NCBI GenBank assembly: GCA_030674155.1
Contig: CM060339.1
Location: forward strand, 41,806,777-41,870,776
Direction of reading: 5' to 3'
Length of the DNA stretch: 64,000 bases
DNA from: Stramonita haemastoma
Taxonomy: Eukaryota > Mollusca > Gastropoda > Neogastropoda > Muricidae
In this document: positions 26,301 to 38,402 of the stretch, piece by piece
Numbering within the stretch: the stretch's first letter is position 1
Layout of the letters: every line of letters starts with the position of its first letter
Notes under the pieces: generated by a model
The model's input: only the letters and a program-made list of their open reading frames with translations
Databases searched by the model: none
What the model was told of the DNA's origin: nothing
Program-made: the position numbers and the translations under genes

Positions 26301-29300
26301 TGTAGGGGTGGTTTTTGCCTACACTGTACCATCTTTCTTGTCGCCAAACTTGGCTATGTACAGATGGGGTTGCCTACTTTGAGGCCGTGGTGTCGCCACA
26401 TATCCAGTGCCACACGCGTCGAAAATGATTGTAAAGTGTGTCTGCATAGTGTAGAACACGGTTCTGTTGCCCCGGGGTCTGGAACTGCGGAAACTTGCGG
26501 GTGGCAAGAGCCTAAAAACAGTGTTTGCGTCACATCTTTTTGTCAATGCTTCTTTAGCTTATTCATGGGAGGATGGGTATGCATCTGCGCGTGCGCCCGT
26601 TCGCTGGTGTTTGTGTGTGCGGTTTGCTGTGTTTGGGCGTATTGAGGACACCCTACAGATTGCCCTGGTGCATGATATTGTAGGATATTATTATTGGTTG
26701 TGTGTTCTAGGGGTGGTTTTTGCCTACACTGTACCATGTTTCTTGGCGCCAAACCTGGCTATGTACAGACATCGTTGCCAACTTCGTGGCCGTGGTGTAG
26801 CCACAATTCCAGTGCCACACGCGTTGGAAATTGTTGTAAAATGTGTGTGCATAGTTTAGAACATGGTCTTGGTACCTTTGGGTCTTGAACTGCGGAAACA
26901 TGCGGGCGACAAGCGCCCCAAAACAGCGTTTGCGTCACATCTTTTTTTTCAATGCTTCTTTAGCTTATTTCTGGGAGGGTTGGTATCCATACTCGCATGC
27001 GCGCGTTCGCTGGTGTTTGTGTGGGCGGTTTTTTTGTGTTTGGGCGTGTGCCATGTTTCTTGGCGCTAAACTTGGCTATGAACAGGAGGGGTTGCCATCT
27101 TCGGGGCCGTGGTGTCGCCACAATTCCAGTGCCACACGCGTTGGAAATGGTTGTAAAGTGTGTCTGCATAGTGTAGAACACGGTCCTGGTGCCTCGGGGT
27201 GTGGAACTGCTGAAATGTGCGGGCGGCAAGGGCCCGAAAAGGCGTTAGCGTCACATCTTTTGGGCTATTCTTCTTTAGCTTATTCATGTGAGGGTGGGTA
27301 TGGTTGCGCGCGTGCGCGCGTTCGCTGGTGTTTGTGTGTGCGGTTTTTTGCGTTTCGGCTTGTGGAGGACACCGTACAGATTGCCCTTTTGCATGATATT
27401 GTAGGATATTATTATTGGATGTGTGTTGTAGGGGTTGTTTTTGCATACACTGTACCATGTTTCTTGGCGAAAATCTTGGCTATGTACAGGCGGATTTGCC
27501 ATCTTTGGGGCCGTGGTGTTGCCACAATTCCAGTGCCACACGCGTCAGAAATGGTTGTAAAGTGTGTCTGCATAGTGTAGAACACGGTCCTGGTGCCCTG
27601 GGGTATGGAACTGCGAAAATGTGCGGGCGGGAACGGTCAAAAACGACGTTGGCGTCAAATCTTTTGGGCAATTGTTCTTTAGCTTTTTCATCGGAGGGTG
27701 GGTATGCATGCGCGCGCGCGCGTTCGCTGGTGTTTGTGTGTGCGGTTTTTTGTGTTTGTGCGTGTGGAAGACACGCTACAGATTGCCCTGGTGCATAATA
27801 TTGTAGGATTTTATTTGATGTGTGTTGTTGGGTTTGTTTTTGCCTACACTGTACCATGTCTCTTGGCGCAAAACATGGCTATGTACAGGCGGGGTTGCCA
27901 TCTTTAAGGCCGTGGTGTCGCCACAATTCCAGTACCACACGCGTCGGAAATGGTTGTAAAGTGTATCTGCATAGTGTAGAACACGGTCCTGGAGCCTCGG
28001 GGTCTGGAACTGCGGACACGAGCGGGGGGCAAGGGCCCGAAAACAGCATTTGCGTCACATGTTTTCGTCCATGCTACTTTAGCTTATTCATGGGAGGGTG
28101 GGTATGCATGTGCGCGTGCGCGCGTTCGCTGGTGTTTGTGTTTTCGATTTTTGCGTTTTGGCGTGTGGAGGACACCCTACAGATCGCCCTTGTGCATGAT
28201 ACTGTAGGATATTATAATTGGATGTGTGTTCAACTGGTGGATTTTGCCTATACTAGACCATGTTTCTTGGCGCTAAACTTGGCTATGTACAGGACGGGTT
28301 GCCATCTTCGGGGCCGTAGTGTCGCCACAATTCCAGTACCACACGCGTCGGAAATGGTTGTAAAGTGTGTCTGTATACTGTAGAACACGGTCCTGGTGCC
28401 CCGGGGTCTGAAAATGCGGAAACGTGCGGGCGGCAAGGGCCCGAAAACGGCGTTTTCGTCACATCTTTTGGTCCATGCTTCTTTAGCTTATTCATGGGAG
28501 GGTGGGTATGCATGCGCGCGTGCGTGCGTTTGCTGGTGTTTGTGTGTGCGGTTTTTTGTGTTTGGGCGTGTGATCGACATCCGACAGATTGCCCTGGTGC
28601 ATGATATTGTAGGATATTGTTATTGGATGTGTGTTCTAGGGGTTGTTTTTGCCTACACTGTGCCATGTTTCTTGTCGCCAAACTTGGCTATGTACAGGCG
28701 GGGTTGCCATCTTCGGGGCCATGGTGTCGCCACAATTCCAGTTCCACACGCGTCGGACTTGGTTGTAAAGTGTGTCTGCATAGTGTAAAACACGGTCCTC
28801 GTGCCCTGGGGTTTGGAACTGCAGAAATGTGCGGGCGGCAAGGGCCCGAAGCGGCGTTGGCGTCACATCTTTTGGGCAATTGTTCTTTAGCTTTTTCATG
28901 GGAGGTTTGGTATGCATGCGCGCGTTCGGGCGTGCGCGCGTTCGCTGGTGTTGTGTGTGCGGTTTTTTTTGTTTGGGCGTGTGGAGGACACCCTTCAGAT
29001 TGCCGTGGTGCATGATGTTGTAGGATATTATTATTGGATGTGTGTTTTAGGGGTTGTTTTTGCCTACACTGTACCATGTTTCTATGCGCCAAACTTGGCT
29101 ATGTACAGGCGGGGTTGCCATCTTCGGGGCCGTGGTGTCGCCACTTTTCCAATGCCACACGCGTCGGAAAATTTTGAAAAGTGTGTTTGCAATGTGTAGA
29201 ACACAATCCTATGCCTCGGAGTTTGGAACTGCGGAAACGTACGGGCGGCAAGGGCCCGAAAACGGCGTTTGCATCACATCTTTTGGTCCATGCTTCTTTA

Positions 29301-29866
29301 GCTTATTCATGGGAAGGTCGGTATGCATGCGCGTGTGCGTGCGATCGCTGGTGTTTGTGTGTGCGTTTTTTTGTGTTTGGGCGTGTGATCGACATCCGAC
29401 AGATTGCCCTGGTGCGTGATATTGTAGGATATTATTATTGGATGTGTGTTGTAGGGGTGGTAATTGCCTACACTGTACCATGTTTCTTGACGCCAAACTT
29501 GGCTATGTAGAGGCGGGGTTGCCATCTTCGGGGCCGTGGTGTCGCCACAATTCCAGTGCCACACGCGTCACAAATGGTTGTAAAGTGTGTCTGCATAGTG
29601 TAGAACACGGTCCTGGTACCCCGGGGTCAAGAACTGCGGAAACGTGCAGGCGGCAAGGGCCCGAATCGGCGTTGACGTCACATCTTTTGGTCAATGGTTC
29701 TGTAGCTTATTCATCGGAGGGTTGGTATGCATGCGCGCGTGCGTGCGTTCGCTGCTGTTTGTGTTTACGGTTTTTTGCGTTTGGGCGTGTGGAGGACACC
29801 CTACAGATTGCCCTGGTGCATGATATTGTAGGATATTATTATTGGATGTGTGTTGTAGGGTGGTTT
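23386..29866 (+). repeat. Satellite C, ~405-bp unit, forward array, left part
   Basis: Units are anchored by GGACACCCTACAGATTGCCC (or close variants) near 23406, 23812, 24217, 24621, 25025, 25433, 25836, 26241, 26646, 27367, 27768, 28170, 28572, 28986, 29391 and 29794. The unit order parallels satellite A: GGGTGGGTATGCATGCGCG tract, CTGGTGTTTGTGTG, GGACACCC, TGCATGATATTG, TTTTTGCCTACACTG, CTTCGGGGCCGTGGTG, GTGCCACACGCGTC, GAACACGGTCCTGGTGCC and GGGCCCGAAAACGGCG. One unit, near 27049, has an internal deletion of about 85-110 bp. Confidence 0.95.
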
Positions 29867-29873
29867 GTAGGGG

Positions 29874-29999
29874 TGTACGGGTCGCTCTTTCTCTGTTTCT
29901 GGTCCAGTGATCTGGAACAACCTCCCTCTCACCCTTCGTAAAAAGCCTACCTATGACACATTTAAATCCAGCCTCAAGACACACTTATTTCAAAGCTAA
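29874..29999 (+). pseudogene. C-terminal remnant of a LINE ORF2 (reverse transcriptase protein)
   Basis: The frame reads GRSFSVSGPVIWNNLPL, then TLRKKPTYDTFKSSLKTHLF, then a stop at 29997-29999. The pattern FSVSGP-WN-LP followed by F-S-LKTHLF is characteristic of the extreme C-terminus of non-LTR retrotransposon ORF2 proteins, downstream of the reverse transcriptase domain. Everything upstream, including all catalytic motifs, is absent because of 5' truncation, so it is not functional. Confidence 0.85.
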
Positions 30000-30099
30000 G
30001 ACTTTCCTATCCTATTTCATCATCTGCCCCTGCTCTCTACAGCCGAAATATCCACCGCCCTGCCAAAGTGTTTATACTCTATGTGTGTTTTATACTCTG

Positions 30100-30119
30100 T
30101 GTGTGTGTGTGTGTGTGTG

Positions 30120-30206
<87 letters not shown>

Positions 30207-30208
30207 CG
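30100..30208. repeat. (GT)n microsatellite within the LINE 3' UTR
   Basis: About 100 bp of GT with one GGGGTG interruption, closing with GCGCGCGCG. Confidence 0.95.
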
Positions 30209-30340
30209 TGTGCATTGACTTCGTTAAAAGTTTTTAACTCTTGTTGGCTGCATGGGCAAGAATTGGTTGAATGCAAGCGCTTTGATTTGTTTTTGCAAGA
30301 TATAGCGCTATATAAGTTCCAGTTATCATTATTATTATTA

Positions 30341-30400
<60 letters not shown>

Positions 30401-30410
30401 CATTATTATT

Positions 30411-33400
30411 TTTGCCTATACTGTACCATGTTTCTTGGCGCCAAAGTTGGCTATGTCCAGTCGAGGTCGCCATCTTCGGGGCCGTGGTGTCGCCACAATT
30501 CCAGTGCCACACGCGTCGAAAATGATTGTAAAGTGTGTCTGCATAGTGTAGAACACGGTCCTGGTGCCCCAAAATCTGGAACTGCGGAAACGTGCGGGCG
30601 GCAAGGGCCCGAAAATGGCGGTTGCGTCATATCTTTTGGTCCATGCTTCTTTAGCTTATTCATAGGTAGGTGGGTATGCATGCGCGCGTGTGCGCGTTTG
30701 CTGGTATTTGTGTGTGCGGTTTTTTGCGTTTGGGCGAGTGGAGGACACCCTACAGATTGCCCTGGTGCATGATATTGTAGGATATTATTATTGAATGTGT
30801 TTTGTAGGGGTGGTTTTTGCCTACACTGTACCATGTTTCTTGGCGCCAAACTTGGCTATGTACAGGCTGGGTAGCCATCTTCGGGGCCGTGGTGTCGCCA
30901 TAATTCCAGTGTCACAGGCGTTAAAAATGGTTGTAAAGTGTGTCTGCATAGTGTAGAATAGGGTCCTGGTGCCTCAGGGTCTTGAACTGCGGAAACGTAC
31001 GTGCGGCAAGGGCCCGAAACCGGCGTTTGCGTCACATCTTTTGGTCCATGCTTCTTTAGCTTATTCATGGGAGGGTGGGTATCCATGCGCGCGTGCACGC
31101 GTTCGCTGGTGATTGTGTGTGCGGTTTTTTTTGTTTGGGCGTGTGGAGGACATGCTAGAGATTGCTTTCGTGCATGATATTATAGAATATTATTATTGGA
31201 TGTGTGTTGTAGGGGTTGTTTTTGCCTACACTGTACCATGTTTCTTGGCGCCAAACTTGGCAATGTAAAGGTGGGGTTGCCACCTTCAGGGCCGTGGTGT
31301 CGCCACAATTCCAGTAACACACGCGTCGAAAATGATTGTAAAGTGTGTCTGCATAGTGTAGAACACGGTCCTGGTGCCTCGGGGTCTGGAACTGTGGAAA
31401 CGTGCGGGCGGCAAGGGCGCGAATACGGCGTTGGCGTCACATCTTTTGGTCAATGCTTCTTTAGCTTATTCATGGGAGGTGGGTATCCATGCGCGCGTGC
31501 GCGCGTTTGCTGGTGTTTGTGTGTGCAGTTTTCTGTGTTTTGGGCGTGTGGAAGACACCCTACAGATTGCCCTGGTGCGTGATATTGTAGGATATTATTA
31601 TTGGATGTGTTCTAGGGGTGGTTTTTGCCTACACTGTACCATGTTTCTTGGCGCTAAACTTGGCTCTGTACAGGCGGGTAGCCATCTTTGGGGCCGTGGT
31701 GTCGCCATAATTCCAGTGCCACACGCGTCAGAAATGGTTGTAAAGTGTGTCTGCATAGTGTAGAACACGGTCCTAGTGCCCCAGGGTCTGGAACTGCGGA
31801 AACGTGCTCGCGGCAAGGGCGCGAATACGGCGTTTGCGTCACATCTTTTGGTCAATTCTTCTTTAGCTTATTCATGGGAGGGTGGGTATGCATGCGCACG
31901 TGCGCGCGTTCGCTGGTGTTTGTGTGTGCGGTTTAATGTTTTTGGGCGTGTGCAGGACACCCTACAGATTGCACTGGTGCATGATATTGTAGGATATTGT
32001 TATTGGATGTTTGTTCAATGTGTGGTTTTTGCCTACACTGCACTATGTTTCTTGGCGCCAAACTTAGCTATGTACAGGCAGGGTTGCAATCTTCGGGGCC
32101 GCGGTGTCGCCACAATTCCAGTGCCACACGCGTCAAAAATTGTTGTAAAGTGTGTCTGCATAGTGTAGAACACGGTCCTGGTACCCCAAAATCTGGAACT
32201 GCGGAAACGTGCGGGCGGCAAGGGCCCGAATACGGCGTTTGCGTCACATCTTTTGGTCCATGCTTCTTTAGCTTATTCATGGGAGGGTGGGTATGCGTGC
32301 GCGCGTGCGTGCGTTCGCTGTTGTTTGTGTGTGCGGTTTTTTGTTTTTGGGCGTGTGGAGGACACACTACAGATTTCCTTGGTGCATAATATTGTAGGAT
32401 ATTATTATTGGATGTTTATTATACGGGTGGTTTTTGCCTACACTGTACCATGTGTTTTGGCGCCAAACTTGGCTATGTACATGCAGGGTTGCCATCTTCG
32501 GGGCCGTGGTGTCGCAACAATTCCAGCGCCACACGCGTCAAAAAGGGTTGTAAAGTGTGTCTGCATGGTGTAGATTACGGTCCTGGTGCCTCAGGATCTC
32601 GAACTGCGAAAACGTGCGGGCGGCAAGGGTCCGAAAACGGCGTTGGCGTCACATCTTTTGGTCCATGCTTCTTTAGCTTATTCATGACATGATGAGTATG
32701 CATGCGTGTGCCCGCGTTTGCTGGTGTTTGTGTGTGCGGTTTTTTGTGTTTGGGCGTGTGGAGGACACCCTACAAATTGCCCTGGTGCATGATATTGTAG
32801 GATATTATTATTGGATGTGTGTTCTAGGGATGGTTTTTGCCTACACTGTACCATGTTTCATGGCGCTAAACTTGGCTATGTACAGGCGAGGTTGCCATCT
32901 TCGGGGCCGTGGTGTCGCCACAATTCCAGTGCCACACGCGTTGGGAATAGTTGTAAAGTGTGTCTGCATAGTGTAGAACACGGTCCTTGTACCCAGAAGT
33001 CTAGAACTGCGGAAACGTGCGGGCGGCAAGGGCCCGAAAACGGCGTTTGCGTCACATTATTTGGTCCATACTCCTTTAGTTTATTCAGGGGAGGGAGGGT
33101 ATGCATGCGCGCGTGCCCGCGTTCGCTGGTGTTTGTGTGTGCGGTTTTTCTGTGTTTAGGCGTGTGGAGGACACCCTACAGATTGCCCTGGTGCATGATA
33201 TTGTAGGATATTATTATTGGATATGCTCTAGGGGTTGTTTTTGCTTACACTGTACCATGTTTCTTGGCGCCAAACTTGTCTATGTACAGGAGGGGGTTGC
33301 CATCTTCGGGGCCGTGGTGTCGCCACAATTCCAGTGCCACACTCGTCGAAAATGGTTGTAAAGTGTGTCTGCATAGTGTAGAACACGGTCCTGGTGCCCC

Positions 33401-34473
33401 AAAATCTGGAACTGCGGAAACGTGCAGGCGGCAAGGGCCCAAAGCGGCGTTTGCGTCACATCTTTTGGTTCATGCTTCTTTAGCTTTATCATGGGAGGGT
33501 GGGTATGCATGCACGCGTTCGCGTGTTCGCTAGTGTTTGTGTGTGCGGATTTTTGTTTTTGGGCGTGTGGAAGACTACCTACAGTTTCCCCTGGTGCATA
33601 ATATTGTAGGATATTATTATTGGATGTGTGTTCTAGGGGTGTTTTTACGTACACTACCATGTTTTTTGGCGCCAAACTTGCCTATGTACAGTCGGGGTTG
33701 CCATCTTCGGGGCCGTGGTGTTGCCACAATTCCCGTGCCACACGCGTTGAAAATGATTGTAAAGTGTGTCTGCATAGTGTAGAACACGGTCCTGGTGCCC
33801 CGGGGTCTAGAACTGCGGAAATGTGCGGGCGGCAAGGGCCCGAAAACGGCGTTTGCGTCACATCTTTTTGGTACATGCTTCTTTAGCTCATTCATGGGAG
33901 GGTGGGTATGCATGCGCGCGTGCGCGCGTTCGCTGGTGTTTGTGTGTGTGCATTTTTTTGTGCTTGGACGTGTGGAGAACACCCAACAGATTGCCCTGGT
34001 GCATGATATTGTAGGATATTATTATTGGATGTGTGTTCTAAGGGTGGTTTTTGCCTACACTGTACCATGTTTCTTGGCGCCAAATTTCGCTATGTACAGG
34101 CGGGGTTGCCATCTTCGGGGCCGTGGTGTGCCAATTATCCAGTGCCACACGCGTCGGAAATGGTTGTGATGTGTTTCTGCATAGTGTAGAACACGGTCCT
34201 GGTACCCAGAAGTCTGGAACTGCGGAAACGTTCGGGCGGCAAGGGCCCGAAAACGGCGTTTGCGTAACATCTTTTGGTCCATGCTTCTTTAGCTTATTCA
34301 TGGGAGGGTGGGTATGCATTCTCGCGTGTTCGCGTTCGCTGGTGTTTGTGTGTGCGGTATTTAGTGTTTGGGCGTATGGAGGACACCCTACAGATTGCCC
34401 TTGTGCATGATATTGTAGGATATTATTATTGGATGTGTGTTTTAGGGGTGTTTTTTGCCTTCACTGTACCATG
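30411..34473 (+). repeat. Satellite C, forward array, right part
   Basis: Ten more units, with anchors near 30742, 31148, 31551, 31954, 32358, 32761, 33166, 33570, 33975 and 34379; spacing is 403-406. The array ends inside a unit at CACTGTACCATG, immediately followed by triplet repeats. Confidence 0.95.
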
Positions 34474-34475
34474 AG

Positions 34476-34574
<99 letters not shown>

Positions 34575-34577
34575 GTT

Positions 34578-34617
<40 letters not shown>

Positions 34618-34680
34618 TCGTCGTCATCGTCGTCCTCCTCATCGTCGTCCTCCTCATCGTCGTCATCGTTGTCATCGTCG

Positions 34681-34778
<98 letters not shown>

Positions 34779-34779
34779 G
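34474..34779. repeat. Trinucleotide array (TCA)n/(TCG)n
   Basis: About 100 triplets: TCA repeats, a central block of TCG with TCC variants (about 34575-34680), then TCA again. It gives homopolymer peptides in several frames, which are not evidence of coding. Confidence 0.97.
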
Positions 34780-35600
34780 CTATCAACGCCATGAATGTCA
34801 TCGGAGACGTTGTCATCGCCGTCATTGTCATGAACAACACCTTTAATTTTGAACGATCTCACAACCATTATCATCCTTAGTTTGTTGTTGTTGCTAACAG
34901 GCGGCAGTTTATCAGGATATACAGTGTAAGGGAAACAACCGTACATTGGGTAGGCTATGTGCTAGTTCTCTCTCTTAGACCACTCGGTGGCAATTCACTT
35001 TTTTGTTGTTATTGTTGTTTGTTTTCAATGTTTTGTTGTGGTAATGTTGTGTGTGCTTTTTTTTTTTTTTTTTTTAATGATGTTTCTTTCCTTTGTATGT
35101 CTCATTGTGGTTATTGGGTGAGGGTTGTCTGTGTGTTTCTTTACAACAATTTTTAGGTGTATTTCTTACATCGAAGTTGATAATTATGGAATACCCATCT
35201 CAGTACATTCTAACTAAAGCAAGGAAAAGCTTAATCCTCCTGAAATGTATTTGTAGGCAGTAGGCTATTAAAGGCAAGATCTGTAAATCCTTTAACATTC
35301 ATGGACGTCAGTAATCAGATCAAATCATTATATAGACAGGAAGTTTTCTTTATTGCTCCAAAATATTTACTGAGAAAGCTTCAGAGTATAGATTGTAAAG
35401 CATAGGCTACAGGCTTACTCTTGGTGTACCTTTTCTTGCATCAGCAATTGACACATATGAAGTCGAAATATTGCCGTTAGATGAATAATCCTACCGAAAA
35501 CTTGTATGCCCCAAATATGTACTGACAAGTTCAACACCCAAAAACTTTGCTGGGAAGATGTGAAAATAAAATCTGATACATTTCTTTTTACCAAAAGGAC
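34780..35600. other. Spacer, no gene seen
   Basis: AT-rich, with a T-run at 35059-35076. The only ORFs are below 85 codons and have no recognisable domain. Confidence 0.5.
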
Positions 35601-35710
35601 GCAGCAAATCGGATGCACTTGTGGCGAAGCGTTCTCTCTCCCTGGGGAGAGCAGCCTGAATTTCACGCAGAGAAATCTGCTGTGACATTAAGTGGTATAA
35701 AAATAAAATC
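35601..35710 (+). mobile_element. SINE family II, 3' fragment
   Basis: Matches the last 110 bp of the element at 6331-6722: GCACTTGTGGC, CTCTC, GGAGAGCAGC, AGAAATCTGCTGTGAC and TGGTATAAAA. The head and central block are missing. Confidence 0.85.
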
Positions 35711-35799
35711 AGAGTTAGGTTACCAAGATTTGATGGAAAATGAGTCTTTAGGAAAATAAGCTGGTCAATAGTCTTTCAGGGCTTTTATTGATTTCATAT

Positions 35800-36020
35800 T
35801 ATACCACCTTATGTCACAGCAGATGCAATTTGGGCTGCTCTTCCCGGGGAGAGTGCGTTGCCACAAGTGCAGCGCCGCCCATATTTTATTTTTCGTTTTC
35901 CTGTCAGCAACTGTATTTGTTTCAATATCAAAGTGGCTTTATTTCTACAGAATTTTGCCAGGGATAACCCCCTTGTTGCTGTGGATTCTCTTACGTGCAC
36001 TAAATTATAATGTTTAATAC

Positions 36021-36054
<34 letters not shown>

Positions 36055-36162
36055 TAGCACCCAGACCACCACTCATGGTCTAATGGAAGGGGGAAAAGTT
36101 TTGGGCACGAACCCGATTTTTCGCCTTCTAGGCAGGCACGTTACATCTAGACCACTGATCCA
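35800..36162 (-). mobile_element. SINE family II, full length, antisense
   Basis: The minus strand reads from a head at about 36162 (GGTCTAGATGTAACG, then a box B-like GGGTTCGTGCCC) through the central block with CTTTCAGATGAGACGATAAA to the 3' end GTGACATAAGGTGGTATAA at 35800. It lies tail-to-tail with the fragment at 35601-35710, 90 bp away. Confidence 0.88.
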
Positions 36163-36946
36163 TAGGGAATAGTCAAGATTAGCTGCTTAAAGCTTGCTCT
36201 GTGGTCAGCATAAAATGGCAGAGGCCCAGTTGGTAATATCTCTTGATCATCGAATTTATGAAAGAAAAAATGAGTATGTAAACTGGATTTTTCTAGAAAA
36301 GGGAGTCAGGCAGAACTCCCCTCCCCTTCTACCTTCCCCTCACCCTCTACCCCCCCCCCCTCCTCTCCACTATCCTGTGTGCACCTAAGAGACAAGTAAT
36401 GAAAGTATTACCAAAAAATCAGAAAAAACATAATATAAAAGTTGACAGAAAAAAATGTAAGGGATGCATATCTCAAAAAAACAATGTGTAGGAAAAGAAT
36501 GCCTGCAGTTTATTGTACTCAAAATTTTGCAAGTATCCTGTTCGAAAAATTCCAGTTCGTCAAAGCTTTTTGGCCGAGTGTAGAACTAGCTGCCTACTGC
36601 CCATTCAGCCCAGAGTTTTCCCACGCTTGGAATTGACATGCGCAAAAGACGGTTCCGGTTATGTAGTGAGCACGAATTCATGCTTTAAATTGAGAGTGCG
36701 TTGATTTGTATCGTCATTTTGGTCTTCTGTGCCTTCTTCCAACAAGTTCGAGATCAACTGGAGGTGATAGTCTACACCAGATTGTTTCATTCCATGCAAA
36801 GGTTAGTGATAATTTCTCTTCAATATATACCAACATGCTGACGACTCCCAGTGGTAAATGTCTTTCTTTGGAGGCAAGTGTTAAGTTTCAAAATGTAGGG
36901 GGTGGTTTTGACGTGACAGTACTTCAGATGCTCACAGAGCACGCGT

Positions 36947-36948
<2 letters not shown>
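36163..36948. other. Spacer, no gene seen
   Basis: Contains a C-rich pyrimidine stretch at about 36318-36366. The open frames are short (63-64 codons) and overlap one another in different frames. Confidence 0.5.
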
Positions 36949-37022
<74 letters not shown>

Positions 37023-37038
37023 CCATACACACACAAAC
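36949..37038. repeat. (CA)n microsatellite
   Basis: About 70 bp of pure CA followed by ACCCATACACACACAAAC, running straight into the next SINE head. Confidence 0.96.
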
Positions 37039-37357
37039 AGCGGATAGCCTAGTGGTCAGAATATTGAGCTGCAATTTAACAACCCTGGTTCGATTCCCCA
37101 TCGAGGGGATTTTTCCTCTGGAGTTAACATCAGTGCTGACTCGACTCCCCCCAAAAGACCTTCGGAGGAGACTACACCAAGGACCCGTGTGCGAACGCAT
37201 GCAGAACATCTTGTGCACATGTTAAATCCTGCTCCGCTTTTCATAAGAGTAGGCCATTGTTTGCCGGTGGGAACAGATTAGATTTACAAAACTGCATGCA
37301 CACGGGAACTGGATGTAAAAAAACACGTGTTTATTCCATTATCCTCGGTATAAAACG
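37039..37357 (+). mobile_element. SINE family I, full length
   Basis: Box A at 37045-37055 (TAGCCTAGTGG) and box B at 37087-37097 (GGTTCGATTCC). The body is collinear with the copy at 5552, including GAGTTAACATCAGTGCTGAC and AGTAGGCCATTG. It ends TTTATTCCATTATCCTCGG and an A/T tail. Confidence 0.93.
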
Positions 37358-37376
37358 AATAAATAAATAAATAAAA

Positions 37377-37435
<59 letters not shown>

Positions 37436-37450
37436 ATGAATAAATAAAAA
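37358..37450. repeat. (AAAT)n tail of the SINE
   Basis: About 20 AAAT units starting at the 3' end of the SINE; the same tail type is seen antisense at 17521-17570. Confidence 0.95.
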
Positions 37451-37617
37451 GAGAAATAAATAAACACAGGTAGGAATTGGTTTTATAATGATGGAACCAA
37501 AGCCTTTGTGGTTGAAAGAAAGAGAGAGAGGGTGAGGGAGAGAGAGGGGGTAGCCGGTGGAGAGGCCCACATGTCTGATAAGATTTCCTTAACATCACTG
37601 GACACGGAGGCCTGTGG

Positions 37618-37884
37618 ACTTGACGTACAAGCCGACAATGAAAGCCAGTTGGATGGGTGACCCTTAGCGAGTCTTGGCTTCAGTACAGCCACCCCTCCCC
37701 CCTCCACCAGTTTACCCAGCTGTAAATGTGTACCTGCCCTCTTTAGGGTCAGGGAAGGTAAAGCAGAGAGGGAGAGGAGATGGGCGCCGCCCTCAACATG
37801 CTGGCCCTCAGAGAAGCTGAGGCCTCTGATGCCTCGCTCCCCTACGACCGCCTAGGTTATGGGTCAGCTTTACATTTACCTTTA
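37618..37884 (+). mobile_element. SINE family IV (tRNA/5S-like), decayed copy
   Basis: Collinear with 48624-48889 from GACTTGACG onward: GTTGGATGGGTGACC, CTTGGCTTCAGTACAG, TTTACCCAGCTGT, GTACCTGCCCTCTTTAGGGT, CAGGGAAGGTAAAGCAG, CTGAGGCCTCTGATGC, AGGTTATGGG and TTTACCTTTAC. The head is too decayed to show box A. GGATGGGTGAC corresponds to box C of 5S rRNA. Confidence 0.8.
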
Positions 37885-38013
37885 CTGATGTTAACTCCAG
37901 AGGAAAAATCCCCTTGAAGGAGCATATCTGGATGGTAGCTGAAACGTGGGGTTGATCCTGGGTTGTCAGATTGCGATGGCAACGCTCTAACTACCAGGTT
38001 ATCCCGTCCCCAG
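37885..38013 (-). mobile_element. SINE family I, head fragment, antisense, decayed
   Basis: The minus strand starts near 38013 with GGGACGGGATAACCTGGTAG (a diverged box A) and continues through the box B region to GAGTTAACATCAG at 37885. The 3' two thirds are missing. It directly abuts the 3' end of the family IV copy. Confidence 0.75.
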
Positions 38014-38094
38014 ACAAAATTATGAACATTACAATTGTAGACAGACACCTACAACTAAAGTGAGGGCACAACAGTCACTGGTCGTTTTATGTAC

Positions 38095-38402
38095 CAGAAT
38101 GCTTTAACATTTCGTTTTGTGTTTTCGATCTTCGGCTAGAGCTCCGAGGTTCGCCGATGGTGAGATTTTTGCATATGCAGCGGTTTTTTCCTCCATCATT
38201 TAGATAGCCACATTCCGACCTCGGGAATTGCTGTCATTAATTATGGGTTCTTTAACGTGGATATTTGATCTTCTGCATGTCTCTATACACTGAGAAAATT
38301 AAGGCACTGGCAGGTCTGCACTTGATTGGCCACACGCCACAGTTTCGAACCCAAGACCGAATGGACTCGCGAGATTGAAGTCAAACGATGTTAACCATTC
38401 AG

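Larger units (their letters stand above)
29867..30410 (+). mobile_element. 5'-truncated non-LTR retrotransposon (LINE) inserted in satellite C
   Basis: Starts with the last codons of a reverse-transcriptase-type ORF (29874-29999), then a 3' UTR with a (GT)n tract at 30100-30198, then AAGCGC and AGCGCTATATAAG, and ends in a (TTA)n tail of about 90 bp. The AGCGCTATATAA plus triplet tail is typical of the CR1/L2 group of LINEs. The satellite is continuous across it (GGGTGGTTT on the left, TTTTGCCTATACTG on the right). No clear target duplication beyond a few T can be defined. Confidence 0.85.

Noticed and set aside
34429..34946. Poly-Ser, poly-Asp, poly-Ile and poly-Met frames
   Set aside because: Every frame of the TCA/TCG array gives a homopolymer; no flanking coding sequence.
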